Positions 12,371 through 23,241 of a DNA stretch of 64,000 nt are shown in pieces. Source of the stretch: Gorsachius magnificus (lineage: Eukaryota > Chordata > Aves > Pelecaniformes > Ardeidae); contig CM067084.1 in assembly GCA_034008185.1 (NCBI GenBank), positions 42,979,099 through 43,043,098 of the forward strand, written 5' to 3'. The notes beneath the pieces were generated by a model, which ran no database searches, had not been told where the DNA came from, and saw nothing but the letters and a program-made list of their open reading frames with translations. Position 1 is the first letter of the stretch, and every line of letters starts with the position of its first letter. The translations under genes and the position numbers were made by a program.

Positions 12371-15300
12371 CTTTTGGATAGGGAGAATCCACTCAGAACC
12401 CATGATTGCAAAGTTAGAATTGTCATGTATCTTATTTTATGTTTGTCAGCACTGAACTTTGTCAGCAATTTTTTTCGCTCAGGTAGAATTTTCAGTAAGT
12501 ATTTTTTTCAGTGTTTCTCATCTTAACAACCTGAATGTTATTAGCAAAAATTATCATATCACAAGATAATAACTTCATCCAGAATATTTATGAATAGGTT
12601 TGGATTTGATATTTCTACTTTCTAGTGGTAGCTACTCAGCTAGATCTGTGAAAAGGATAGTATGCATTAAATGTTTGTCCTAACAGCCTTCTGGTAAGTT
12701 TACTTCAGCTTTTCATTGTCTTTTACACTTTGTTTCCTTCTAGCTTTTCTAAGATTTACTGGAAAACAGTGAGCCTATCAGTATGTTATCTGACCCATAC
12801 CAAAATGTCACTCTAGAAATTTCAGAGAATTGTCTGAAAGAAAAATTTTTAAAAATCAGGAATGTCTATCATCAGAACCTATTCCAAATTACAGCCTTGT
12901 GTATCCACATATTTTTATTTCTTTACCTGTTCCCCCTGATTTAATCCAGGCAAAACAATTTTATCTTTTCACTTCCTTTTTACCTTCTGCTTCTGTTTCT
13001 CCTTTTGAGTCCTTTGAGAGTATTGCATATCTAATGTTTATATGATGTGAAGGAAATTAGACATTTGTCACAGGAAAGTGCAAAAAGACAATGTAGATAA
13101 ACTTGATGGATTCTTAGGAATGCACCTACCTCACATAGTTGCAGAAGCTGCAACTTTAAACTGAGTGCAGCACCCTTCAAAGAGAGCTTAATTTCATACT
13201 GTTAGTGGTGTAACATAACTTATTGCTTGGTACTTAATAACAACTTTAACTTAGGGGTAATGATTTTACATTTAAACTCCCATTAAAAAGATAAACACCT
13301 TTAAAATGACCACTCATCTCACTTAACCATGGTGTCTGTTTAGTATGAAAGACTTTATGCATTTTTTCCTCTTTCTTTTGGGTTTCTGAGGCCCTCTGAT
13401 ACTAAGCTTTAACAACCTGTCTGCCCCAAGACCATAAGGCTACTCAGAAGTCTCTTTGACAAAATGAAGATTCAAAGCTACTTACTTACATAGCTAAAAT
13501 TGCATCAGATGACCTGTGAGAAATGGGTACCATTGCAAATTCAAGTCACTCTTAAGATTCCTGTCAGCAAAGGCAATCATTTCAGCCCTTTCTTGCAAAA
13601 GCAACCAAATAAAGTATTACTCAAACATCTGTCAACAAAGACTTGAGGGTCTAACCCTCAGCTAAGCTAGAAACCCATAATGAATGGCAGCTGGTCCAAA
13701 CTGCTTCTGCTTACATGAGGTTTCAGCACTTCTTTGATGTATAGGTAGGTCACATTTGTGACAATATCATTTTCCAGAAATAATCTGTCCAATATAACTT
13801 ATGCAGTCTGTTTAACTTTTCTTCATTAGGTTACTTTGTTATTTATATTTGGATTTTTAAAATGCTCTGTATCTGAATGTATCTTGTGTTTCTTTAAAAC
13901 TGCTCAAACTTGCTGTGCTAGATTTTACTTGTAAAGCAATTATTTCCTAATTTCCGAAGTAAACAGAAGCCTTCTGAACTCCTTTCAATGTCCCTGTCCT
14001 GTAGAACTCATTTCGTCCCTTTTCTAGAATGGTAGATATCCCACTATTTATCCATAATATTCCCCGTGGCTTCTTCCTCCACTTTACTTTAATGTGCGTA
14101 CTTGCTATTCCAGCCTCTTATCAAATGGCTGGGTTTGTTTCCTTTAGATTCACCTTCTTTTTAGGTACTCGGATGCTTCCAGAGGTTTTTCAAAACTCAG
14201 GGTTATTTAAAAGTTGAGAACTAAGAAAAACTAAGATTTCACATTAAATTTCCAAATGGGGTAAAAGGTGGAAGGTGGAGGGCTGTTTTTAACAAAATAG
14301 TGGATAATCATCACTTCAGTAGAGTTTAACCACTGCTGTTGACTGGAGGTGGGATAGTTCATTTACTTGGAAAAAGTAAATAGGTCATTAACAATTGTTT
14401 ATAGTGCATGACAGCGTTACTACTATTCTACTAGTAATAACCTGAAGCTTAGTGTGGTCTTGGGGGGGAAGTCCAAATCCTATAGAAAACAGGATCTGTC
14501 TCCTCATTTTCTTCTACTTTTAAATTATGTTACTGTTAAGAAGCTCAAAAAATAAAAAACCTAATAGTTAAAGCTATTGCTGAACCTGGAAGTTTTCTTA
14601 CACTGCTATTCACTTTACTATTCAAATTTGACTTTTATGGATTTCTTACATTACAACCCCCCCTGTATTTCCTCTTCTGTAGCCTTCCTGTAAGGATCCC
14701 TGATTCTTTGTTTCAAATGCTATCTAGAAACTGCTGAGAACAGTTTAAATTGCCAGTTGCTTAAGGATTGAATCTCTCTTCTGGTATCACAAGGCAGGAT
14801 ACTTTTTGGAAAGTAAGTATGTACAACCAGATTCCTTAATTTCTCAAATTTATAGTTAGAAATCATGATGACACTATTCTCAGGATTAGCTGTCTAGAAA
14901 TAAAACCTTCCTCAAGAAGGTGTAGAAAGTCTTTTTTGTAGGTGGAAAGTAGTTAGTTGATGTGCAAAATCTTGTATAATGCTAAGTAATACCTGACCAT
15001 TCCAGGGATTTTTTTTTTTTTTTAAATGTGTAAACACACTAAGATGTTTCTTCCGTGTTTGAAGGTGAGTTGCCTACAGCAGGGCCATGTTGTTGGTGCT
15101 GAGGCCCTGATGGAGAAGCAACCCTAAGAACTGTTGACTGACTGTGTGTAGGTAGATGACTTCTGTTTGTTTGTTTTCCAGTGCCTCCAACCCTACAGTC
15201 ATTTTTTTTCATATCTCCAGGTATTGTTTTAGGTTACCCTGACCTTTCTTAGCATGTGTGATATTTCTGGTAAAAAAACTGAGGTACACTGTAAGACATA

Positions 15301-18300
15301 TGTGAGGATTTTTTTGACAAACCCTAAAAGTGTTTTAAAAACCTCTATGGATTTTATGCAGACTTTTGTCTCTACTGTAATTTTAATTAGGTTTTTCTAT
15401 ATGGCTTTTGTACTTGAAAGCTACATGAGATTTAAACTACATGTGAATTGTGCTTCTGCATGCTGAGGGGCTTTGCGGTGTTCTGCTATTAATGAAGTAG
15501 CTTGAACTATTCCAACCTGTACTTTTAACAGTGACCTCTTCTTATACTAGATGTTTTTTCAAAATTTGCTAGTGTTTACTGACTTACTTTCTAATGAAAT
15601 AAGAGCTACTGCAAGTCTCCCTTATGTTTAGAAAACAGATCATAACTGTGATGTGTCTGGCAAACTTCTTTTCTGAATGGCTGTTCCTGTAGATAGTGCA
15701 GTTATATCTTTGCTGATGCAAAATAACTTTTGTAACATGTAAGTTTTATCTTCCTCACACATGTTAACAAAGTTATATTTTAAGTAATGGAAAAAATGTC
15801 ACTTCTCAATATAAAATATTTTTCTCCCTGAAAACATTCCATTTCTGATAATTGCTGAGGGGTGTGTAAATCCATTTCTAAATACAGAATAGATTGAAGA
15901 CCCAAAATTGGCTATGATAAACATGTTCATGTAATTTGTTACCTATTCTAATGTACAATTAAAAAGGAAAAAAAAGCCACAACCCCCTTTTTTCTGTTTT
16001 TTCTCCTCTGTTTTTCCCTTCAGAAAAATAACCAGACTGGTAATAGCCAGCCAAATTACTGATGCGCAGTACTGCAATGTGTTTTCTCCCTTTGACACTT
16101 AGTACAATCTTATTATGTTTTCAGGTGTATAATTTACATATTTACCATAGATTTAGATTATTCACATTGTGGTACGCTCCTGTGATTAAATTGTGTGAAT
16201 AACAGGTGTCAAGCAAACAGCAGGTCTCAGTCTGGCTGACTCAGAACTGTGAAGAGAGGAAACTCCAGAAAATACAGCTGCCTGTTCACACATGCATATG
16301 CACCCCAGTCCATTTTCTCAAGCTAGAAAACCTGAACAGATATGAAAATCTGAAATGCAATGAGAAAACGGAATGATTAAGTTATTTGAACTCTAGGCTT
16401 GGAATTTGATAGGCTAAATGCAACATAGAACAAGTGGGAACTGACAAAAGTGCATTGGCACGTAAAATGTAAACAGTATTTCATAAAGTTCAAAGGAAAA
16501 AAAGGTCCAAATTAGTATTTGTATTTAAGTATTTTTAAAAAAAAGTCAAATTTGAAGAATCATTAGTTTTAAAATAAAGCAAATATTATTCAATACCTAT
16601 TGAAATTGAATCATAATGATCAGAAAATAGCCCAGTTTTAGAGTCATTATTTTGATTCAATGAGTTACCTAATAGTGGATGTTTTACTGGCTCCAAATTT
16701 TAAATGCCCAGCATTTGTAGTGGAAATCTTCATTACTCCTCTGTTGTTTTGATGTAAATATAAAGAGAAATGTATGTCTATAAATATATAGAGAAAGGCA
16801 TTTGTGATCAAGGAAGGTCTTGGCTGGTACAAACAGTATATGAACATTATTCAGGCAGTCTACCCCAGCACTGTGTCTGTAGAGCATTTATTTTCCTTCT
16901 AATTAAGTAAACCTGAAGGGTATCACTGAACCTTTACCTTCCTGGAATTGAAGCATAGAATATAATGTGAATGACTGAGTTGCTTGCTAATCGAAGCAAT
17001 CGGTCAAGCTAATGAGGGAGGATTTTCTAGTGGCGGGGGGGGATAGGGGAGACATTCAGAACCTCATTGAAAGTCGAAACATGATTAGTGGGTACAGGCT
17101 TGGGAGGATTTGTGTTAGGGTTGGCAGTGAAGAAGTTTTGCACTCTGCACTCAGGAATGATGTTTGAAAAGTTCATTGCTTATATTTGTTACGCTGAGCT
17201 GTTTTATGCTTTCACTGAGCATGTTTTTCTTATATATGGCAACCACAGAATAGCTATTGACTTAAGTTGGAAGAGTAACTGCAAGTTCTAATTTAAACTG
17301 AATTGTTACTTCAGGGTGGAATTTTTACTTGCTTACTGTAGTTCTTACAACTAAATATGTGATCTGGATGGTGTTCAGCCCTCATTTATCACTTTTGCAT
17401 ACCCCTTTTACAGCTGGATTTTCAAATCTGGTTTTAAAGTTAATTTAACATGCCTTCCAGAAAGTAAATATGTCAGTATGTTTTGGTTTATTTTACATAC
17501 TCAAGATAGTTTAACTTAGTACAAACTATACTGCATTCAAACTTTATTCAGAGTTGGTCAAGACTAGTTTCATTTCTGATTATGGAAAGTGATTCAGAAA
17601 CACCTGGAGTCAAGATTTATTTCCTCACCTAAATTCTGAAAGCACTGTGTTTTTATAGCTCTTTAGAGGAAAGGCAGGAACTGCATTAACACTTGTTAGT
17701 GCAACAGTTAATGCAATGCTGACTAGAACTTCAAACCCACAAATATTAATGTTAAAATGTTAAAGAGAGAGGGGGGCAATAAGTTTAAATATTTGATCTT
17801 TAATGAATGAAATGATTTCTTCTTTAAAAAAAAAATCAGTCAAGTTTTAAGATGTTTGAGGGACATTACTATAATGTGAACAAGGCTTGCTGCTTTATTT
17901 TTCTGTTGATCTGGTATTGAAAATAAAGACCTCAAGTTCTCCTGAAAGTTATTTCACTGGAATAAGTGTGTGCAGATTTTAAATCCTCGCAGATTATGTA
18001 CACCACTCAGACTTGGAAACTGATTTATTTCTCAAAGAGTTGAAATACCTCATTTTTACTGAAAGTTACCTTGTGCTTAGCTTTTTCTTGTAGCAGAGAG
18101 TTTCAGGCCTGGTATGTTGGAAAGCTAGGTTTCAAGTTGCAAGGATTTGAAAACATCTTTGAATGTTTTGTGTAGCAATGCTATATCAATTGGAAAATTT
18201 GTGTCTGCCTAAAGCTATACTGATGTTTAAATCCTTCTCCAGAGATGATGAAAATTACACTGTGTGTGGCCTCAGGCCCCGTAATCTACACTGTGTAATT

Positions 18301-20001
18301 CCCTTGCTTAAAGTAGATAGTGGAAGGCCACTAGTTATAGAAATTCTGGCAAGTTTCAACACTCCAGGCTGCTTTTCCAAGCTTTAAAACAGTGCAATGA
18401 TGCCAACTTTTGCTTTCTTTAGTAAATTTCAATCAGCTGGAATTGTCGTTCATCACTGACAGCACTCCATTCAGTATCGTTTCACTTGAGTTAGGGTGAT
18501 AAATCATACTATGCAATTTCTCTGAAAAGTATAAAACCATTCCAACACTACATCTGTTAAGAATATGATGCTAGTCTTTCCATGCAGCAGAATGTTGAAG
18601 ATTTAATCATAACAGCACCATTTAGAGGTGTCCATTAATGTATTTGGATATTTTAACTAAGAAAGATGGGTTACTTGAGAATGAATGAGAAACAGCTATG
18701 TCTTGGGATAATCTCTTCTATCCAAGCTATTTTCTCTATGAAATGGGATTTTGAGATATACTTGTTTAAAATACCTTCAGGAACTTGAAAGCAGCAAGTG
18801 TCTCCAGTTTTTCTACAGCTGTGTGAAATGTTTTGCACATAAAAATGAAGTTGATCAATTACGGTTTCACAAAAGGGGCAAGCAAATTCTATTAAGACTG
18901 TCAGCAGAAGTTGTTTTTGTAACTTTCTTGAAGGGGGTAAAACGTCTTCTGTTAAAAATCGCTACAAAATAAATGAAAATCTTGTATTTGATTCTTCATT
19001 CATTTTTATAAAGACATTTTTGTCTGCCTCCCTAAATATGTTCTGGAGAAAACCGAATTTCTTCAAGTATTGGAGGGACAAAAATTGACAAATCTGTCTC
19101 TAGATAGACCATATTCTCTTTTCTACTGCCTAAATCCCCAGGACTAAATTATACATTCTTGTTGTCTCTGTATCCTTTTCTCCACTTAGTCTAGTTTGTA
19201 CTATGAGTAGGTCTTGCTCTTTTGCAGCCAATGTGACTGGTTCTCTTTCCAGCTTAAAGAACTGAAACATGCTTTAAGCCTTATTTTATTCACTGAAGAA
19301 GTATTTTTTTTTTAATATGCTTTTTGTAATATGTAAGTCTTCAGGTACTGTTATGTTTAAAAAAACTTTAGGGCTCATTTTTACCCCCTTCAGGGCAGCA
19401 ATTCAGAACATATTGAAAGCTTTATTTGGTCACAGTTCAGAGAAGTGTTTTTTTTATTTCCCAACTAAGTATTTTTTGTTGTTCTCTACTTTTCTGAATG
19501 TGCAACTGTCACATGGTAGTAGCATTTGAAGATTATGTTGTAATACTTATAGATCATTTCACACTCAGTTTTCTATAAATACAGGATACTGAATTGTGGG
19601 ATAATTAATTTTGTGCCCAATACAAGTCTTTTATAGTGGCTCTTACCTGGTTGTTTGGCCTAGAATTGGAACACGTAAGATGAGTATAGGTGTACTGGGC
19701 AGGGCGGTTGCCAATAAATTAGAAGTGAATTGGTTTCAGAAAGTACATTACAGCAAAAATGAAGACTTGTGATGAGGGGAAAGGCAATTTTTGTATGGCT
19801 ATTTCTGTCTTGGTAAGCATTGCAGCACTGTAAAACTAGATCTTTGAGGTGAAATAGTTGGTAATGTGGACTCATCGTCCCCTACGGTGTATACCTTGCA
19901 TATTTTGATTTGGGTTTGACCTGATCTGGCCCCATAGACTGAATATCAGTTGTTTAAATGTTTTAGCTGCCCCCATCCCCAACAACTGGCAAACTTGTTT
20001 T
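12371..20001. other. unique AT-rich sequence, no supported gene
   Basis: I found no transposon remnants, RNA genes or long frames. A T run lies at 15009-15023 and a G run at 17035-17042. Minus-strand exon-like patches occur at 15588-15620, 17629-17660 and 19647-19694. The last has a good CAG|GTAAGAG donor and a pyrimidine-rich acceptor. All are under 50 nt and cannot be separated from chance by eye. Confidence 0.5.
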
Positions 20002-20109
20002 TGTATTGGTTTTCTGTGGCAAGGTCTTGGTAGTGGGGGGGCTACAGGGGTGGCTTCTGTGAGAAGCTGCTAGAAGTATTCCCTGTGTCCGCCGCTGGCC
20101 AAGGCCAAG

Positions 20110-20153
20110 CCAATCAGCAACAGTGGAAGCGCCTCTGTGATAATGTATTTAAG
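20110..20153 (+). promoter_or_regulatory. CCAAT and TATA-like elements of the LTR promoter
   Basis: A CCAAT pentamer at 20110-20114 and a TATTTAAG motif at 20146-20153 are spaced about 30 bp apart in the sense orientation of the LTR. This is the layout expected of a U3 promoter, with transcription starting shortly after 20170. Promoter activity is an inference from the motifs only. Confidence 0.45.
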
Positions 20154-20394
20154 AAGGGAAAAAAAAATGTCTGCGGCTCAGTAGCCGGAGAGAGAAGAGA
20201 AGTGAGACGATGCAAGAGAAAACAGCCCTGCAGACACCAAGGTCAGTGAAGAAGGAGGGGGAGGAGGTGCTCCAGGCGCCAGAGCAGAGATTCCCCTGCA
20301 GCCCGTGGTGAAGACCATGGTGAAGCAGGCTGTCCCCCTGCAGCCCATGGAGGTCCACGGTGGAGCAGATCTCCACCTGCAGCCCATGGAGGAC

Positions 20395-20711
20395 CCCACG
20401 CCGGAGCGGGTGGATGCCTGAAGGGAGGAGGCTGTGACTCCGTGGGAAGCCTGCGCCAGATCAGGTTCCTGGCAAGCCATTGCAGACCCGTGGGGGGAGG
20501 AGCCCACGCCAAAGCAGGTTTGCCGGCAGAACTTGTGACCCCACAGGGGACCCAACGCTGGAGCAGTCTGCTCCTGAGGGACTGCACCCCGTGGAAATTA
20601 TGGACCCACGCTGGAGCAGTTCATGGAGAACTGTAGCCTGTGGGAAGGACTCACGTTGGAGAAGTTCGTGGAGGACTGTCTCCCATGAGTGGGACCCCAC
20701 GCATGAGCAGG
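20395..20711 (+). repeat. degenerate tandem repeat inside the LTR, period about 46-54 bp
   Basis: Variants of CCCACGCTGGAGCAG recur at about 20395, 20503, 20551, 20604, 20650 and 20695, with a poorer copy near 20449. Each is followed by related text such as GTGGA(A)G or TTCGTGGAG. The copies have diverged and the spacing varies, so this is an old internal amplification in the transcribed part of the LTR. It keeps several frames open across the block. Confidence 0.6.
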
Positions 20712-21112
20712 GGAAGAGTCCTCTCCCTAGGGAAGAAGAAGCGGCAGAGACAACGTGTGATGAACTGACCTCAACCCCCATTCCCATCCCCCTGTGCTGC
20801 TGGGGGGGAGTAGGCAGAGAAGCTGGGAGTGAAGTTGAGCCCAGAAAGAAGGGAGGGGTGGGGGGAAAGGTTTTTAAGATCTAGCAGTTTTTCTCCTCTC
20901 CTTCTCTGATTTTGATTGATAATAAATTAATTATTTCTTTCAAGTGGAGTCTGTTTTGCCCATGATGGTAACTGATAAAATGATCTCTCCCTGTCCTTAT
21001 CTCGACCCATGAGCCCTTTTGATTTACTTTTTCTCTCCTCTGTCTGGTTAGAGGGGAGTGATAGAGCGGCTTTGGTGGGCCCCTGGTGTCCAGCCAGGGT
21101 TAAACCACGACA

Positions 21113-22730
21113 GACCTATTTTAACATTCCAGAGGTATCTGTAAATTTGCCAAATAAGTGACAAAATAATTAAAACCAAATTAATTTCTTATGAGGCTAG
21201 CATGCAGTTAGTGGTGAATTAATTTCATATATATATTCTATCATCTTATCATAGTATATACTTTTAATTTCACACTGTGACTGTAGCTTGGATAAAATTA
21301 TGAGCTTCAGCCTGTGTTTATTATTCGTACATCTTCCAAGAATTGAATTGTTTTCACTGATTAAATCATTATATGTTCTCTTCCATACGATGATTATTTT
21401 TAAGAAAGCATCCATTTCCTTTTTTTTTTAAGTAACATCAGGTGTGTCTTATTGCCTTTCTGGGATATGAACAAAGATGTTGCCTTGTAAATTAGAATAA
21501 CAGGAGGATTCAAAGGAGCTATTAAACTAACTTTGAAGAAAGCTGGCATCAACTAAAATTATGATGCCTATATACAAAGCTGTCTCTCAAAGACAAAAAG
21601 AAAAAGTTACAAAAGAAAAGAAGCATTAAAATAAAAATTCAGATAATCCAGAGCTCCACAGAATTGTATGTCTGCTTGTGTCCAGTCCTAGGCAGTTCTG
21701 AGAAGCATTTCACCCCAGTCAGTATCTAAAACCAACCAGCTCATTTACAGTGATTTTCTTGGGGCTTGATCTGATAGATGTACTGGGAGCCCATTTACTG
21801 CACTGATCTGCTTGCAAGATCGGTGGCAGGAGTTGCCTTTTGTATTATGGCTTAGGACCTGTAGTAATTTCCTCAGTGGTGGGAACATAAATATGTGTCT
21901 CCACTTTCAGGGCTTGTCCTAACCACCAATCTCTAAAGCAGTTCAAATAAGGAGCATTTTTTTTCCTGCTTCATGAAACTTTTCACTTGTTACTGCATTA
22001 AATGTACATTTATAAGGTAAGCAGTCTTTGGAAAAAGCAAGGGGTATGTAACCTGTCTCTCTAAGCTCCCTGATGGCTAGACCAGAGTTTCATAGTTTAT
22101 ATGTCATTGTGACCCAGACAATTTTCTCTGGATTGCTTTATAAACATCATCACCATGTGTGTTTTGAAAAAGAAAAATTTATCCCTTTCAATAGCAGTAG
22201 GTACTTGTAATTTGGTGTTTTCATCTGTGATCCCAAATAATAAGAGGTATCTTACTGCAGGTAAAACGTCTAAGCCCCAAAGAAGGTATGGGTGTGTGGT
22301 TTGTGGTGTGGTTTTTTTTTTTTTTTGTTTTTTTGTTTTTTTTTTAATAAATATTTTCTATAATTGGCTCATTTCAGGGAGCAGCTTGAAGGAAGGACTG
22401 GCTGGGGTCAGAGAGAAAAGGCATGGGAACATCTTAAACTGGCTTTGCTGACTGAAGACAAGACAATGTATCATGTAACTACACCTTAATACAGATGTTT
22501 GGATTCCTTTGTATTCCTTTGAGGAGCTGGTCACGTGCCTAAGCAGTTCTGCAGCACCTCTAAACTCTTTAGACGTGACTGCGGAGTCCTTCACAGTTCC
22601 TGTCAGTATTAAGTACTCTCAGCAGTACAAACAAAATTAATTGTTGTTATAATTTATTTTGATGCTTCTGCATATAGCCCCAAACATAAGGCTGCATGTT
22701 GTCCTAACCAGCAATTAAGGTATTAAAATA
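21113..22730. other. unique AT-rich sequence
   Basis: No gene or mobile element is recognised. A long interrupted T run at 22311-22347 is followed by AATAAATATT. On the minus strand it reads as an A-rich tract, but nothing gene-like precedes it. Confidence 0.5.
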
Positions 22731-22794
22731 AGGTTATATGTAAAAACCAAAAAAAACCCACCCAAAAACCAAAACAACCTTTTACATATAACCT
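22731..22794. repeat. 15-bp perfect inverted repeat with a 34-bp A/C-rich loop
   Basis: AGGTTATATGTAAAA at 22731-22745 is the exact reverse complement of 22780-22794. The 34 bases between are made almost wholly of A and C (runs such as AAACCCACCCAAAAACC). The arms stop abruptly, with mismatches on both sides. The structure ends 20-30 bp before the TTAGGG minisatellite. It could be a remnant of a small inverted-repeat element or a cruciform/hairpin at a repair junction. Confidence 0.8.
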
Positions 22795-22814
22795 GAAAAA
22801 TGGTTCTCCTGTCG

Positions 22815-23241
22815 GCCACCTATGGTGCTGGGCACGTCAGCCCTAGCTCTCGCCTGCCATTAGGGTTAGGGTTAGGGTTCAGAGAGCCACAAAGCCTAGA
22901 GCTCCAGGGACACTCTGCCTGCAAAAGGCATCCCAAGGGGACCACGGCACTGCAACAACAGTCATCCCTCCACACCGTTTGTATTTGGGCTACGTATGGT
23001 GCTGGGCACATCAGCCCTAGCTCTCGCCTGCCGTTAGGGTTAGGGTTCAGAGAGCCAAAAAGACTAGAGCTCCAGGGACACTCTGCCTGCAAAAGGCATC
23101 CCAAGGGGACCACGGCACTGCAACAACAGTCATCCCTACACACCCTTCGCATTTGGGCTACGTATGGTACTGGGCACATCAGCGCTAGCTCTCGACTGCC
23201 ATTAGGGTTAGGGTTAGGGTTAGGGTTCAGAGAGCCACAAA
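22815..23241 (+). repeat. minisatellite with embedded TTAGGG telomere hexamers, 2.5 units
   Basis: Three copies start at about 22821, 22995 and 23163; the third is cut short near 23241. The first two units are 174 and 168 bp. Each opens TATGGTGCTGGGCAC (or TATGGTACTGGGCAC), runs into a block of tandem TTAGGG hexamers (three, two and four copies in order), and continues TTCAGAGAGCCA. The two full units then run through CTCCAGGGACACTCTGCC to CATCCC. The 6-bp length difference between the first two units equals one hexamer. Copies outside the hexamers differ by only a few substitutions, so the amplification is recent. It is an interstitial telomere-containing tandem repeat. I do not recognise the remaining unit sequence. 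Confidence 0.9.

Larger units (their letters stand above)
20002..21112 (+). mobile_element. solo LTR of an avian endogenous retrovirus, about 1.1 kb
   Basis: The element begins TGTATTGG and ends TTAAACCACGACA, the same 3' terminus as the other LTRs in the window, so the TG...CA ends fit a retroviral LTR in plus orientation. Promoter-like signals follow in order: CCAAT at 20110-20114, a TATA-like TATTTAAG at 20146-20153, and an AATAAA polyadenylation signal at 20921-20926. Between these lies a GC-rich block with a degenerate tandem repeat. No gag, pol or env sequence adjoins it, so it is a solo LTR. The 3' end is firm. The 5' end is less certain because no target-site duplication flanks these limits. 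A start at 19922 would give a GACC/GACC match instead. The 60-130-codon frames inside belong to the LTR and are not called as genes. Confidence 0.8.

Noticed and set aside
20178..20884. Several frames of 108-134 codons on both strands
   Set aside because: They fall in the GC-rich tandem-repeat block of the LTR at 20002-21112, where stops are rare by composition.
22311..22600. T-rich tract read as the poly(A) tail of a minus-strand processed pseudogene
   Set aside because: The sequence that would precede the tail encodes nothing recognisable, no target duplication is visible, and processed pseudogenes are rare in CR1-dominated bird genomes.
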